From Bostrychus sinensis (lineage: Eukaryota > Chordata > Actinopteri > Gobiiformes > Eleotridae), in NCBI GenBank assembly GCA_020698575.1, contig CM036247.1:30480431-30544430 (forward strand): a stretch of 64,000 bases of DNA. The letters run 5' to 3'. A program made the position numbers and the translations under genes. The stretch's first letter is position 1, and each line of letters begins with the position of its first letter. The notes under the pieces are model-generated. The model made no database searches. It saw nothing but the letters and a program-made list of their open reading frames with translations, and was not told the origin of the DNA. Shown here piece by piece: positions 12,175 through 24,694 of this stretch.

Positions 12175-12536
12175 TCCATACCACATGACACATGATGGAG
12201 GGAAACTGTCAACGCTGCAGGTCACATTCAGAGAGTCTCCCTCCTTTACAACTGTGTTCCCACTGATTTTAATATCCTTCACATCTGAAAGACACAATGA
12301 AACATTAAACATTACTGAGAGCCTTGTAGTGCTGTGAGTTGACAGTTACTCACATGTGACATTGATCCTGACAGTGTCCTGTGTGGTGACATGTTTAAAT
12401 GTGACTGTACAGGTGAGCTCAGCTCTGTGAAGCTCAGCTGAAGGACTCAGCTCCAGAGTGGAGCTGTGTCTCTGATTGACAGACGTCAGATTGTGAGTGG
12501 TTGCCATGGTGATGGTGGGAGGGGCCTTCTCTCCTG
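12175..12536 (-). pseudogene. Siglec-like exon fragments (two half C2 exons)
   Basis: Holds the 3' half of a first C2 exon (12354-about 12536, with the intact donor ACAT/GTGAGT) and the 5' half of a second C2 exon (12175-12284, acceptor TTTCAG). The 69-bp intron between them is the gene 3 type (gene 3: 52113-52181) and not the roughly 240-bp intron of genes 1 and 2. One side is cut by the hAT-like element, the other by unrelated sequence. Relic of a gene-3-type unit. Confidence 0.8.
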
Positions 12537-12780
12537 CAGTTACACAAAAAACATGAAATACTAATGCAAAGGTGTCCACAACTAGGTCAAAAAGCCTGAA
12601 AAAAGCATAATATTGCACTATGTAAAAGCTATGTAAAAAAAAATGACCAATTTGCTAAGAAACAAATCATAAACAAAAATGCCTTAAGCAATGTATGTAT
12701 AACAATTAACTTTAAAAAATACAAACAAAATATAAAATGTGTATAAACCATTCAACTTTACTTTTAACTTAACTTTTACT

Positions 12781-12956
12781 TTATTTATCTTTTGGCTTTT
12801 CCTCTCCAGGGCCAACCCAGCAAATCATCTGCCACCATGTGATCAGTGACTTGCAAATTGTTTTTGAATAGGTTTTACGACAGATGCCCTTCCTGACAAA
12901 ACTTTTTCCATTTATCCAAGCTTGGGACTGGCACAAAGAGTACATTGGTTCTGTGT
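12781..12956. repeat. Interspersed repeat, left part
   Basis: Carries phrases such as tccatttatccaagcttggg that recur in diverged form at 15100-15245 (catttatcaagccttgggac). It is interrupted by the hAT element at 12965 and resumes after 14227. Probably a SINE or LINE tail; family not determined. Confidence 0.4.
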
Positions 12957-12964
12957 CTGTTGTG

Positions 12965-14219
12965 TAGTGTTGGTCTAAACGAGCCGAGGAACCGATACAC
13001 GCATCATGCGCTGAAAGCAATGCCTCAGCTGAGCTGTGTCACTGAGCGTATCACTTTAAGAAAAGTCACATGACCGAGACAGTGACTGTGTCATATTGTA
13101 TCACATTGTATCTCGTGTCATTAGGCTCATTCCAGATGAACTGAGCCTCGCCTGGATTGTGAACGAGAGTGCACGGCCGCAACAGGAGGAGGGGAAATAC
13201 TCCTGTACTGAAGTCGGACAGTTTGTGGCTCAGATCACGGATGAAACGAACTTCTCGCGGCTGCTGGATGTGATTTTGCAAATAAATGCATTAAACTGAA
13301 TTGTAAGAACTTTTCTGTCTATGGCATGGCCACAGTCTGTGCGTAAATGAGGCGCTCCTCAGGAGCACACAACATGAGGCACATTCATCTGTGGTTCTTA
13401 GCTTTTGTGTCTAAGTTTACACATTATAAAAGTTAAACAGCCTCCTATAACAGCAAATATTATGCACAATCTCTTTAATAATACTCCACTTCACAGTGAG
13501 CAGCAGGGCACAAAGTTTATCCAGGTCAAAACTGTAACTGTAGTCTGTAACTAAGTCTGTTTTTTACACACATAAAAAGAGGAGGGCAGAAAAGTGTCTT
13601 GCGTTACGTTTCTGATCAGCACTAAACTCAGATCCAATCACCTGTCCGTTCACCGCTGACAGGTGTGTGTTTTCCCATCATGCACTGAGCCGTGCAGCCT
13701 CCACAGTTGCTCCAGATGAACTGCGGCGGCTCAGACACTGGCCTCATTTGGATCTCACGGTGACCATCGCACTCGTGGCATCAGAGAAGTTGGTAGCAAG
13801 ATGGACACAAATCTAATCGCCGTGCACTGCGCACAGACCGACACTGATCGAAACTGCACAAGTCTGGCTCATCTCAAACGCGCCTATTGTTACAAGCACA
13901 ATGTGTAAAAACATTCACAAGCACTCATATGACACACGCAAAATGTGTTTCATTAATCATCACAAGAATATTCACTCCAATTTCTCTTTATCACATAGAG
14001 ATTATTGAACATAGGCCCAATTGTTATGTTCACATGTGGAAAAGTAGTATCTTGCACTTAGTTAAGCAAACTCATTACAATGTGTTTATTTTGTAATATA
14101 GCTGCAGTACATTTTTTAAACCACTAAACCCATACACATACTGACACAGCGTGATACAGCGTTGACACAATAAGGGGAAAGTGTGATACACACACTGAGG
14201 TATCATCTGCCCATCACTA
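12965..14219. mobile_element. hAT element with 8-bp TSD
   Basis: Starts TAGTGTTGG and ends CCATCACTA, flanked by a perfect 8-bp direct repeat ctgttgtg (12957-12964 and 14220-14227). No long transposase frame is present, so it is probably non-autonomous. It is nested in an older repeat. Confidence 0.75.
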
Positions 14220-14528
14220 CTGTTGTGGTTGGATTTTGCATTCAAAATATATACTGTATAAAAAGTCTTATTCTTTTAATTTGTGTGATAAAGTATGTTC
14301 AAGAAAATTAACCTACATATTTTAATACACTGTAAAATTAAAGGTTCACTGTCTGTGGGAAACTTGCAAACATAATACTAACTAATACAAGAAATAATGA
14401 AATATGGGGAAGGTTTTGGTCCATCACACCAACACAGACTACTCTGCTCTTTGGCAACATCTTGTGGAGAAGATGTGCAGTACATGGAAGTAAATATAAC
14501 CTTTACTCAACCTCACCATACAACAGAG

Positions 14529-14815
14529 CAGTGGTTTCCAACCATTTTTCCAAGTGACCCCCATTTTATCAGTTGATATGATGACAGCCTCCACCCTTCG
14601 CCTCCCTGATCCTAATAATTATGAAAGATCAAGTAATGTATTGGGTAAATTTCACTGCACAAACAAATAAGTATGTAAGTAAACACATTTTCTGTGACCA
14701 TTGCAATGCATTAGCCAGTCTTCCTTGCATTATCATTCAGCCCTAGCATCGCGACCCATTGTGAAGCTTTGGTGACCCCTAGTGGATGTCCCGAACCCCA
14801 GGTTGGGAATCACTG
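14529..14815. mobile_element. hAT MITE, 287 bp
   Basis: Inverted ends CAGTGGTTTCCAACC and GGTTGGGAATCACTG (one mismatch), flanked by caacagag (14521-14528) and caatagag (14816-14823), a 7/8 match to an 8-bp target duplication. Confidence 0.75.
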
Positions 14816-15089
14816 CAATAGAGTATACAAAATTTCTGCAGTCTAAAAAAGTGCATTTCCACTGGACAGTCTCCGGTCATGTCAGTACCAGACTTGTGTT
14901 TCCATTGCTCTGGGTCCAGGAGACCAGCGTCTGTTGTAAAACACTGATGTATGAAATATATGTTTATATCTTTAACACATTTTAACAACTGACTGAGTTG
15001 GTACACTTTCTGGGACTGCTTCAGACTACTTTGGGAAGTGGAAACACCCCTAACCCAGCCTGACCCACACTGTACCGTCCCAGTGGAAA

Positions 15090-15250
15090 AGCACCTTAAG
15101 AGTCAGAGCTGCACCCTCTCTGTCACAGGTCGCCACAGTGAACCATTCACATGGATATTTTGACAGGTTTTTACACTGAATGTGATTCCTGATGCAACAA
15201 TCTCCATTTATCAAGCCTTGGGACGAGCACATGTTGTGGAAATGTTGGGG
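15090..15250. repeat. Interspersed repeat, second copy
   Basis: Diverged relative of the repeat at 12781-12956, sharing the segment around catttatcaagccttgggac and a preceding gtcgccacagtgaacc block. Confidence 0.35.
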
Positions 15251-15921
15251 TCGACATTGAAGCCGATACACGCGTAATCATAGTTTTATTAAATATTATA
15301 AAAACACTTTTTTGTGCATAAACATGAGCATAAAATAAAAAGCATAACATTTGCAGTAAACTCTAACAGGTTTCCTGCAGGTATCAGCAAGTCTAATTTA
15401 ATGCTTTTAATTGCCATTGTTTATGAATTTTTAACATTTTTAATGCCACAAACATACAATTACAGCAGGTGAAATTCCCAAAAGTTATTTGCTAGTATTG
15501 AAGCAGACTCGTTCCACTATAATGCTAGTGTAGGCTACTAAAATGGTACATTTATATTTATATACTGTATACATATTTATATTAATGAATAAAACTAATA
15601 ATGTCAGCAAATTTACTTTAAAACTATTTTTTAATATCTGTTGGAATAAAATGTAATGCTTTTTTAATACTATTTAAAGCCTTAATTTTCTCAAAACCAG
15701 TTTAATGACGTTGAATACTTTTTAATCATAACATAATTTGGGATGTTTTCTTCTGAATCATTTAGAACAAATAAAATATATGTTATGTTCCTTTGAGTAA
15801 TTGCTGAGTAAACAAGTAGCATGAAAAGCAAGGGAAGCCCGTTAGCATAAAAAAAATAAATAAATAAAATTACAACAAATAGCCGGTCGAATATACAAAT
15901 AACTATTGTAACAAGCACTTT

Positions 15922-18900
15922 TCAGGTGTCTTCCATAATTTCCTTCACATTGGAGTACAGAGGCCCTTCCTCCTCCTGCTGTTCTTCCTCTGGGACACTC
16001 TGCCTTGTCTCCTCCTCATCCTCCTCCATCATGGCCGCCTGCTCGTTGTCCTCAGGTGTTTCTTCTTGCGCTTCACTATTTTCTTGCCTCTGTTCTGTTA
16101 TTTCTTTTTTAATCTCAGCATACTCTGTTTTTGTCATTTCTTGGTTTACGCTATCCCTCGGACTTTTTCTTGCCATCGCAGCAAAGTCAATGTTGGCATA
16201 ATGTAATTCTCCAGGCTCAGCGTTAGCATTAGCTACTTCTGCTGCATATCCATTGAGCTGTGGGGAATAGAGGCAGGCAAGTGTTATGGGTAAGTTGTTA
16301 GCATACATTTGTTTACCTAGCCATTTAGCTAACTGCTAAACTGTTCTACAGTTGTTGCTAGGTTTTCAATCATAGGCTGTGTCTGAACGTCATCCCTAAT
16401 CCTTATATAGTGCTCTATATAGTGGTCACGGCATTTTGTAGTGGTGTCCAAATGTCTCAAAATGGATCAAAAATAGTGCGCTAAAAAATTTCCCACAATG
16501 CATTTTGAAAGGTAGTGGAAATCAGTGGTTACTAGCTAGGGATGATGTTCGGACACAGCCCAAATTTTTAGACTAATATCAGGCAATATTTGACAACCCT
16601 GTTTTAGAGATACATATTGATCATGCACTGGACAATTGTTGTGTGTTGTTCCTAGTTGTGCCATTTTCTGTCATTTTTATGAATACTTTTGTGACAGAAA
16701 AAATATCTGCATACATTTTCATGGGGTGTGAAAAATATGCTGTTAACTAACTAAAGAGTTCTTTAATCAATACAGAATTTAATATGATTAATTTTGGTGC
16801 GGGTCCAGGAATGTTTTAAGGGATTTTGGCATTATGGCTAAATGTATTAACTGCACTCACTATATCTATTAAACAAATAGTTAGTTTAACAGATATTTTT
16901 ACAATTGTGAGATCTAATGGTTTTTCTGGCTCAGTGGAAAGAGAAGATCAACATATCCCTGAACTAGACCAATGGTTCCCAATGTGCGGGACCACGAGGT
17001 AGGGGTTGCAAGATGATTTTCAGAAATTATAAAAAATACTGTAAATGAAATTTTTACAACAACTGACAAACAGGTGCTGTAAAACTGTAAAACTGACGTA
17101 CTTTCTAAATCAACTCTCTACATTTGTATCGGGTTTTTGTAATTTGTTAGTCTATAAGCAAGATAACTCAAAAAGTTATTGTCCAATTTAAATGAACATT
17201 TCAGGAAAGGCCTAGTAATGGTCTAAGGTCTCAGGTTTTCTGTACCATTGCAAGAAAGTTACTAAGAAGATACTAAGGGACATATTAGTAGTTTTAGTTG
17301 ATCAAACATAAAAGTCTAACTTCAGTCTAAAATAGGAAAAAGCTGTAAAGAATATTCAGTCTTATCATGAGTTACTTTGAACAAGGGAAATTCTATAAGA
17401 CAACAGAGCAAAATGTAAAATGTATAGAGCATAAAAACTTATTTTTACCATCTCCAAAGTCTCAGTCATATCATCTTCTCTTGTATAAGTTTTCCGTTTC
17501 CTGATGCAAAAACAGTTCAAATGTAAATCTAACATCTATGTATTGTACCTTAAGCATGTTAAAGTTTGGACAGCAGCATACCTGCGACATCTCATGACCA
17601 CACAACACAGAGCAGATGACAGTAGAAACCCAACAACAAATGCTATGATGACTTCCAGTCGAGAGACAACTTGAAATATTGTATCAGGTAGTCCTGCAAG
17701 CAGAAAGAGTAGCATTTTAGCTTAAAAAACATTTACTTCCCCCCTGCCAAGGAAGGTATGTTGTTGGTGGCGCAGGTTGGCATGATTGTTGGTTAATATG
17801 TTCACACAACCCTGTAAGTAATGGTTCTGATGAAATTTGATAAAAGTTAGAAATGGGCCAACCAAGGAAAGATCTAGGAGTTTTGGATGTAGGACAAAGA
17901 CTTTTAAATTACAAGAATCGGTCAGTAAAAAAAAAGGTAAGAGCCTTAGAAGACCAGCTTGAGTCCAGCTTTTTCATTACCATTTTGAGATTGGGTTAAT
18001 GTTCTCGCACATACCCTGTCTCTCTGCTGGGTCAGTTCTGATGGAGGGTCTGAAGCTCTCCTGGACCTGTCCCACTCTGTTGCTGCTCACACACTGGACT
18101 TCAGTTCTGTTGTGCTCTTTCACTCTGAGGACGAAGCTGCTGTTGACTGTGTCTCCTGTCACCATGGTAACCACAGAGTACTCAGTGTGGTCCTGCAGCA
18201 GGGGCCATGTGACTGTGGGGACAGGAGAGCCCCGACTGAGGCACACACAGGTCAGGACCTCAGAGTCAGACACACATCCAGAGGAGTTGAGAATTTTTGG
18301 TTTCCCTGAAAGAAAAAATAAGAAAGATTTTGGAACCATATAATGTACTGTGCTGCATTCATGTAGTTCTTTGATGTTGTTTCCAATTTGGGTTGGATTT
18401 TGTTGTGAGAGTACACAGAGAGTTGATGTAAGAAAGTATAAGATAGGGTCATCCATAACTGATAAAGACAAACTCCTACTTTCTTTTCTAAAGCAGGAGA
18501 CTTTGGATCCCCAACCAGAGAAACCCATTTCCAATCAACTCGTTTGATACCAGAGAATCACAGCTGTTTATCTGCAGTGTGTTCTACAAAAGTGGAAGAT
18601 AATCTCCTTTCCAAAATAACCAAGCCAATTTCATAACTTCTAAAATTCACTACACTACTTGGAACTAACTTGGAAGTTATTGGTCATAATATTTTATTAG
18701 CATATGACACAGCTTACATCGGCATAAAGTAAGCAAATTAGCTTGTTAGACAGTAATGTGAGAGTGACAACACTTTATTGTTGATAGAAGTATTTGTATG
18801 AATACTATGTTACACTGTAAAAGAACTCATATATTGTGTCTTGTACTATTGGTATGTTTTAACTCTGTATACCCAAACACAGACACACACACATGAAGAT

Positions 18901-21900
18901 GCCACAGCTGCACCTCTGATAAGCAGTGGAAAAGGACCAGGGTCAACTGTTGTTAAAACGCTTAGAACTCACTCTCACATCAGATAACTTTGTACCTTGT
19001 ATGGACTGTATGGAGAGTGTGGACTCTCCTTGCTGCAAGGATATGGAATAAACCTCTGTGTTTTGACTGACATCAGTGATTCTCCTTCTGTTTTTTATTA
19101 AGTCAGAACTTTACAAGCTAAAATTTCTCTGACAACTGTAATAGTAGTTTATATGGCTTATAATATAGACAATATTTGTCAAAGAGAACAATCTGTGCAA
19201 TAATTAAACAGCTACATTACTGACATTTCCATGAGGGATAGTAGGTCAAGTTGCAAAGACCCAAACACTCCAACTTAAGCATTTTCTGTGCATCTTTCAG
19301 TTTCTGAGGACTACATGAATTCACCCTCGCTCAAATGGAGGCCTAAGCCCCAGTTTACCCCAAAAGCAGAAGCAGCGTGAAACAGCACCACTGCACCAGC
19401 TGCGTAAGAACCACTTTCTGTTTAATCAATCTGACTTCACACCAGCGATGGCACACAGACGTCCCAGGAATGACTCTGCTCCACTTCACTACAGATAGGT
19501 TTGAGTTCTATTTTTCGAGCAACTCTGTGACGATCTGCAGAGCTACAGCTGAGGAAACACAGGAAACAGACTCTAAGTGTCAAAATAAACTTCTGCTACA
19601 CTTTCAAAATAAAGGCTCACTGACACAGTGGTAATGTTTATTCCTGAGGGGAGGTTGAACTGTAGTGTAATTTATGACAGGAAGCAGCCATTTTACAAGG
19701 ACAACATGCAGAAGTTGAATGCCTGGTCACAGTTTTGTGTTCAGACGGTGAGTAGTAGACTGGCTGATCCAGAGTCAGTTTGGTTTATGTTGGTTTCATT
19801 GTGCACTGTCATTTTTGATCCAACTTTACTGAGTGTGACATTAGACAGAGGGAAACTGTCCACTCTGCAGGTGAGACTCAGAGCACTGCCCTCCTCAACA
19901 CTTGTGTTTCCAGATAGAACAGGTTCTCTCATGTCTGGAAATACACAACAGAAATAGTTTAAGTGAAGACAAATTAAATAGAAAATGTACCTAACTGGCC
20001 TTAAATGTAAATTCTGTGTGAATGTTTTAATGATATTAGATATTTAGTGTTCTTGTGGAAGAGGCGGAGTCACATCTTCACAACAGTGACAGTTAATATG
20101 AATATGAGCTACTCTTCCTGAGTCTTTTGGAAGTGCTGATATTATCACTATATTTACTCGATCAAATGCATCAGCCTGCCTCCTGACCATCTCCTCACAC
20201 ATTCAAAAGGCTGATCGCTCCGGACACAGCACTGGGGCCATCCAAGGATCATGTCCCAGTGTGAAAAGTGGGGGGATTGTTTACAAACAACCAGGTGCTC
20301 CTCAAGATTTCAGGAGAGGCACTGGGTGACAGTGCATGTTTGTAAAGAGCTAATGTAATGTACTGTATATAATTATTCTTAACAAAATACCATTTACTAT
20401 ACATATATATATAAATGTGTAAAAAAGCTGATGCTTGCTGTACGTTTATGCTTTTGCCAGCTGTGCCACTTGTGCACTTCTCTTTTTTCAGCCAGAGAGA
20501 AACTCAACATTCCACCACATACATGCTCTTGGAGAGTGTGGGAACCAAAATCTGTCTCTCTTATGTTTTATTGGTTTCAGTCTGCATCCCACAGTTTGGA
20601 GGCAGGTTCCAAAAGAGCAGGTTAAAAACTGTAAATTCCAATTGCAGTATTAGAGATTGTCCTATAATAAAACATCAGACAACAAAAAGCTTTGTAGATG
20701 GTCCATGCTTTGGAAAGGGCAAAAACACAAAGCAAGCAACTGTCAAACACAAAAAAGTTATTTTACTGGTGTTTTACAGTGTAAATCAGGGGTACATAGT
20801 TTTTTGAGACAAAGTTACTATTAAAAATATTTGGAGACTATTTTAGTTCAATACCTGGAAATAATGTGTTGTATGATGTACTCACATATCACAGAGATGT
20901 TGATCTCTTTTGTCTGAGTCCTGTTCAGATGTTGACCTTCACAGATGTACTGTCCAGACTGTGCCTCTGTCACATTGTAGATGAGGAGTGAAGCTGATCC
21001 CAGGTCAGTTTGGTTGGAGCTCTCAGTGGTTTCTGCTACATTGAGTCTGGTTTTGTTGAGTCCATACCACATGACACGTGATGGAGGGAAACTGTCAACG
21101 CTGCAGGTCACATTCAGAGAGTCTCCCTCCTTTACAACTGTGTTCCCACTGATTTTAATATCCTTCACATCTGAAAGACACAATGTAGCATGAATATTGT
21201 TTCTACATCTGTTTAAGCACGAGATAAACTATAGAAAATAGTTTAGGTCATATGCCATTGTGTTGTGTATTCTACTGGGAACCACACACTAAATAATAGA
21301 CAAGGTAGATCAAATATCAATGGATGCCTAAAAATACTTGGTATAAAGTAAAAGGGGGTCTGATACTAAAGTCCACAGCTCTTTTATATTTAATAACAAA
21401 TGTTACTCACATGTGACATTGATCCTGACAGTGTCCTGTGTGGTGACATGTTTAAATGTGACTGTACAGGTGAGCTCAGCTCCGTGAAGCTCAGCTGAAG
21501 GACTCAGCTCCAGAGTGGAGCTGTGTCTCTGATTGACAGACGTCAGATTGTGAGTGGTTGCCGTGGTGATGGTGGGAGGGGCCTTCTCTCCCGCTCCTCT
21601 CCATGTCCATGTGATGTTGGGCTGAGTTCCAGAGCAGAGTCCAGGAGCGGTGCAGGTCAGTGAGGCCTGCTGTCCCTCTGTCAGAGCAGGAGTCTCCACT
21701 GTGGGCTTCTGCTGCAGACCTGAGCAGGACACAGACCACAGAGAGGATACACTACTATAGAATAAATGAATGGATGATCATTAACATGATGAATGAAGTG
21801 ATACTGGACCTGCAACAGAGAGTGTTGCTTTAAGGGGAAATGTGAATCCATTACTGCCATTTCTAACTCTAAACTGATATGATCCAGAATCAGAGAGGTC

Positions 21901-23816
21901 CAGGTCGTTGATGATGATGCTGCAGTTTCTCTGACTCAGGTTTGACTCCAACAGTGACACTCGTCCTGAAAAACTGGACTGGGCCTTGTTTGGGTTTTTG
22001 GAGTGAAATATTATATCAGAGTCAGTACACTGACTATTAGCTGCACATTTCAACCAGACAAGACCTCTTAGGATAAATTTTTCAGGAGTTTTAAAAGAGC
22101 AGTGTATAATAGCACAGAGTCCTGCCTCTGCTGTTATTTCTCTTTCACTGAGTTGGAGACAGAATTCTGTGTGTTTTGGGTGACAGTAAGTCCATTTTGA
22201 CTGTGCTGCATCTGTTGATAGAAACAGAACACACAACTTGGTTACCTTTAGTTTAGTTAAAGTTTATTAGTAACATCTTAGTGCTTCACAAAATGTCAAT
22301 AATTAAGTACTATAATACTATTACATTCTACAGTGAATGGGATAAATGATTTGAGTTCTGGTTTTCAAAATGCTTTATAAAGTACAATATTTTATGTTGT
22401 AGATAAAAATAAAAATAATGTTTAAGGAATGGTGTGTAACTTTTGACTTCTAAATGCAAAAATGCCCTTTTGAATTTAAACTAATTGTTATCACTACTGC
22501 AAACCCATTAATGTGCTGGGACAGCTATCTGAGAATTAGAAATGCAGTTCTCAGTGTTCCTCTCATGTCCAGTCTGGATTGGCATCATAGAGAAAAAGGA
22601 AGAAGTTTGAACTATCAAAGAAAAATTATTTTCTTAGTTTACATCTCAAAAAGTCACTTATGGTACAGCTGCTGATTCCAGTGACCACATGAACTGATGG
22701 AAAGTGGGTAAAGAATATTATCTCCCATGACCTCCTGATTTTAGTTTTGGAGACCACAGGTAGACTCTGGTCTGAAGACCTGAGAGTGCAGCTGGGCCTG
22801 GTAAATGTTCATGTCCATATCTAAACATACAGTCACTGTCCTGTTGTGCACTGGCAGCATCCTGTGTTACATCTGCTGTCTGAGCTCATAGCATAAACAC
22901 CTCTTCTAATTATTTCTTTAAAGGGCCGAGATAATCTTTTTATTTATATTTTAAAACAATTTTGGTCACCTCTAAAACAGAACTGCAGGTTTTACAACTT
23001 TTAAAATATTTAAGTGACTAAAAGAAAGCATTTCAATAATTAATATTGCCATAAAGTAAGAGGTGAAAAAAACAGCAACGATTATGCCCTTTTTTTATTT
23101 TTTTATTTTTTTAGAAATTTGTTTTATTTCCTGCACTTCTTGTATGATCCCATTTTACAAACATTTTTGGCAGTGGGGGTTGATGCAACTGAGCGTTTTG
23201 AGGCCTGAGAAAGTGTTAGCAGCACCAGAGAATACAGGATTACTCAAACTGTGGTGAATAAAGCAAAACACACCTCCAAGTATGTTTTTGGTAGAAAACT
23301 CAAAAAAAGTTGATTTTGCACAATATAGCCCCTTTTAAGCTCTCCTATAAATATTTCATGATCACAGTCTGTGTTTTTTCTTTTTTGTGTGCAAAAAAAT
23401 AAATTTAGAGAAATGCGACTACAAACTTCATCTCTCACAGGAAGCTTACATGATTCTTCCACAAACATCTAAACTCCTTCCTTCATAAGCTGGAGACTTA
23501 ATGCTCCGGACCAACCACTCTGTATTATCAGAAGAAACCATGTTGTACTGTGCTACATAAATCAGCACTAAAAGTGGATTACTATGAATAAAACAAGTGC
23601 AAGATACTCACTGTAATTACTTAATACAGTGTTAGCTTGCCTTGTATTCTGTTTTTAAATTGCACACCATGAACTATTCACATGCTAGAATTAAATGAAA
23701 TAAGACAAAAAAAAAAATACAATATCTTCCTATAAATAGCAGCTTGAAACAATACCTCCTTTAGCACAACTGCCCGACCCAAACCAGAGCAGAGTCATCC
23801 AGATGAAAGTAAACAT
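15922..23816 (-). CDS. Siglec/CD22-like inhibitory receptor, gene 2 (complete)
   Basis: Exons on the minus strand: signal peptide 23756-23816, V-set 21810-22211, C2 21411-21719, C2 20886-21170, C2 18015-18305, transmembrane 17582-17693, tail 17449-17500 and tail plus stop 15922-16257. Splice sites are GT/AG and phases agree, giving 615 residues. The V-set keeps GLCAIIHCSF, NCSI and SYQFRV (Siglec-type Cys and sialic-acid Arg). The membrane helix (VIIAFVVGFLLSSALCCVVM) is followed by MRCRR. The glutamate-rich tail has LHYANI (ITIM, also YxN), TEYAEI (ITSM-like) and LYSNV (Grb2-type YxN), resembling CD22 signalling. A further C2 exon at 19744-19934 is truncated, but phase 1-1 skipping keeps the frame. 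Family is certain; orthology to CD22 is inference. No polyadenylation site was assigned. Confidence 0.8.
16375..16560. mobile_element. MITE, 186 bp
   Basis: Inverted ends GGCTGTGTCTGAACGTCATC and GATGATGTTCGGACACAGCC (few mismatches) in the intron before the last exon of gene 2. No coding content. No convincing target duplication, so superfamily is open. Confidence 0.6.
18757..19134 (+). mobile_element. LTR-like sequence
   Basis: Starts TGTGAGAG and ends CTCTGACA (imperfect inverted ends). It has an AATAAA signal near 19047 in the plus orientation followed by a T-rich stretch. No matching target duplication was found, so it may be an old solo LTR or a fragment. Confidence 0.35.
19390..19757. 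repeat. Segment shared with gene 3 upstream flank
   Basis: Diverged match to about 54150-54412, sharing aagtgtcaaaataaacttc, ggctcact and gacggtgagtagt. It joins a receptor 5' flank directly to the middle of a C2 exon and so marks a rearrangement junction inside gene 2. Confidence 0.6.
19744..19934 (-). pseudogene. Decayed C2 exon inside gene 2
   Basis: Begins after a good acceptor (TTTCCAG) and encodes the first half of a C2 domain (LSLTCRVDSFPLSNVTL) homologous to gene 3 exon 50921-51196. After SASLLLTV the frame hits TGA (19741-19743); the F-strand Cys half and the donor are missing. The sequence beyond the break (19390-19757) matches the 5' flank of gene 3 around 54150-54410. If included in mRNA it would end the protein before the membrane anchor. 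Confidence 0.75.
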
Positions 23817-24227
23817 CCTGGTGTGTCCTGTGCAGTGTCCTGGTGACTTCATAATACATTTAATATTTAAGACGTTCTACTGGACAAACTGAGAAACAGA
23901 AACAGCCGATGTTAGAATAAAAATATTGCACTTGCATTTTCTCTGTTTGCACTTTTGATGACAAGGTTTTATGCAAGTGGTATGAGATTATTCCATCATT
24001 CGATCTTACTTCTACTGAAAATGAATAAATCAAGTGATAAAATTTGGACTAACTATTCAGTATTCAGTATACTTTTGAGAATGTTAGTATTTATCCATTT
24101 CAAAGGATCTCATATACTGCAACACTAAACAGAAATAGTATATAAACATCATCCACTAATTTACCAGTAAGCTACACTTGATAAGCACTTATTTTGATGT
24201 TTAATTGTTCTTATATTGGCTTCTTAC

Positions 24228-24315
24228 CTTGTGTTGGTGCAGAGCTAAATGCTGATCCCTGACTGACCGTCATCTCTATACGGACTACTTCTGACTTTGT
24301 GCCATAGCTTCTCCT
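24228..24315 (-). other. 5' non-coding exon of gene 2 (probable)
   Basis: Duplicate of the leader exon of gene 1, with the same CACAAG/GTAAGAAG donor at 24228/24227, upstream of the signal-peptide exon at 23756-23816. The transcription start is not determined. Confidence 0.4.
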
Positions 24316-24694
24316 TTTGACTTCTGCCTTTTGGAGTTTTCCATTTTAAATTTATCTTTGAGACGTGAAACATGAAGAGAAGGCCTCAAAGTGTAAAATG
24401 TAACACATACTGATAAGAAATAACTAAAACACTGAATATCTTTATCGCTGAGACCACAGGGCATAGAGCACTGTTGACACCAGTGAAGTCTGTGTCCCCA
24501 AAAATAACAATTGCTGGTTTCTTTTTCTTTAAATTGAGGAAATTAATAGACTTCCAGTTTTTTACTTCTTGGTGACAGTTTTGCAAAGCTTGGAAGGACT
24601 GGTCTCATTCAAAGACTTGCTTCAAAAAGGATTCATGACTGATGCAGATACAAAAAGGCAACTGGCGATCAGAAATAAACTGAGCTGAGACATT

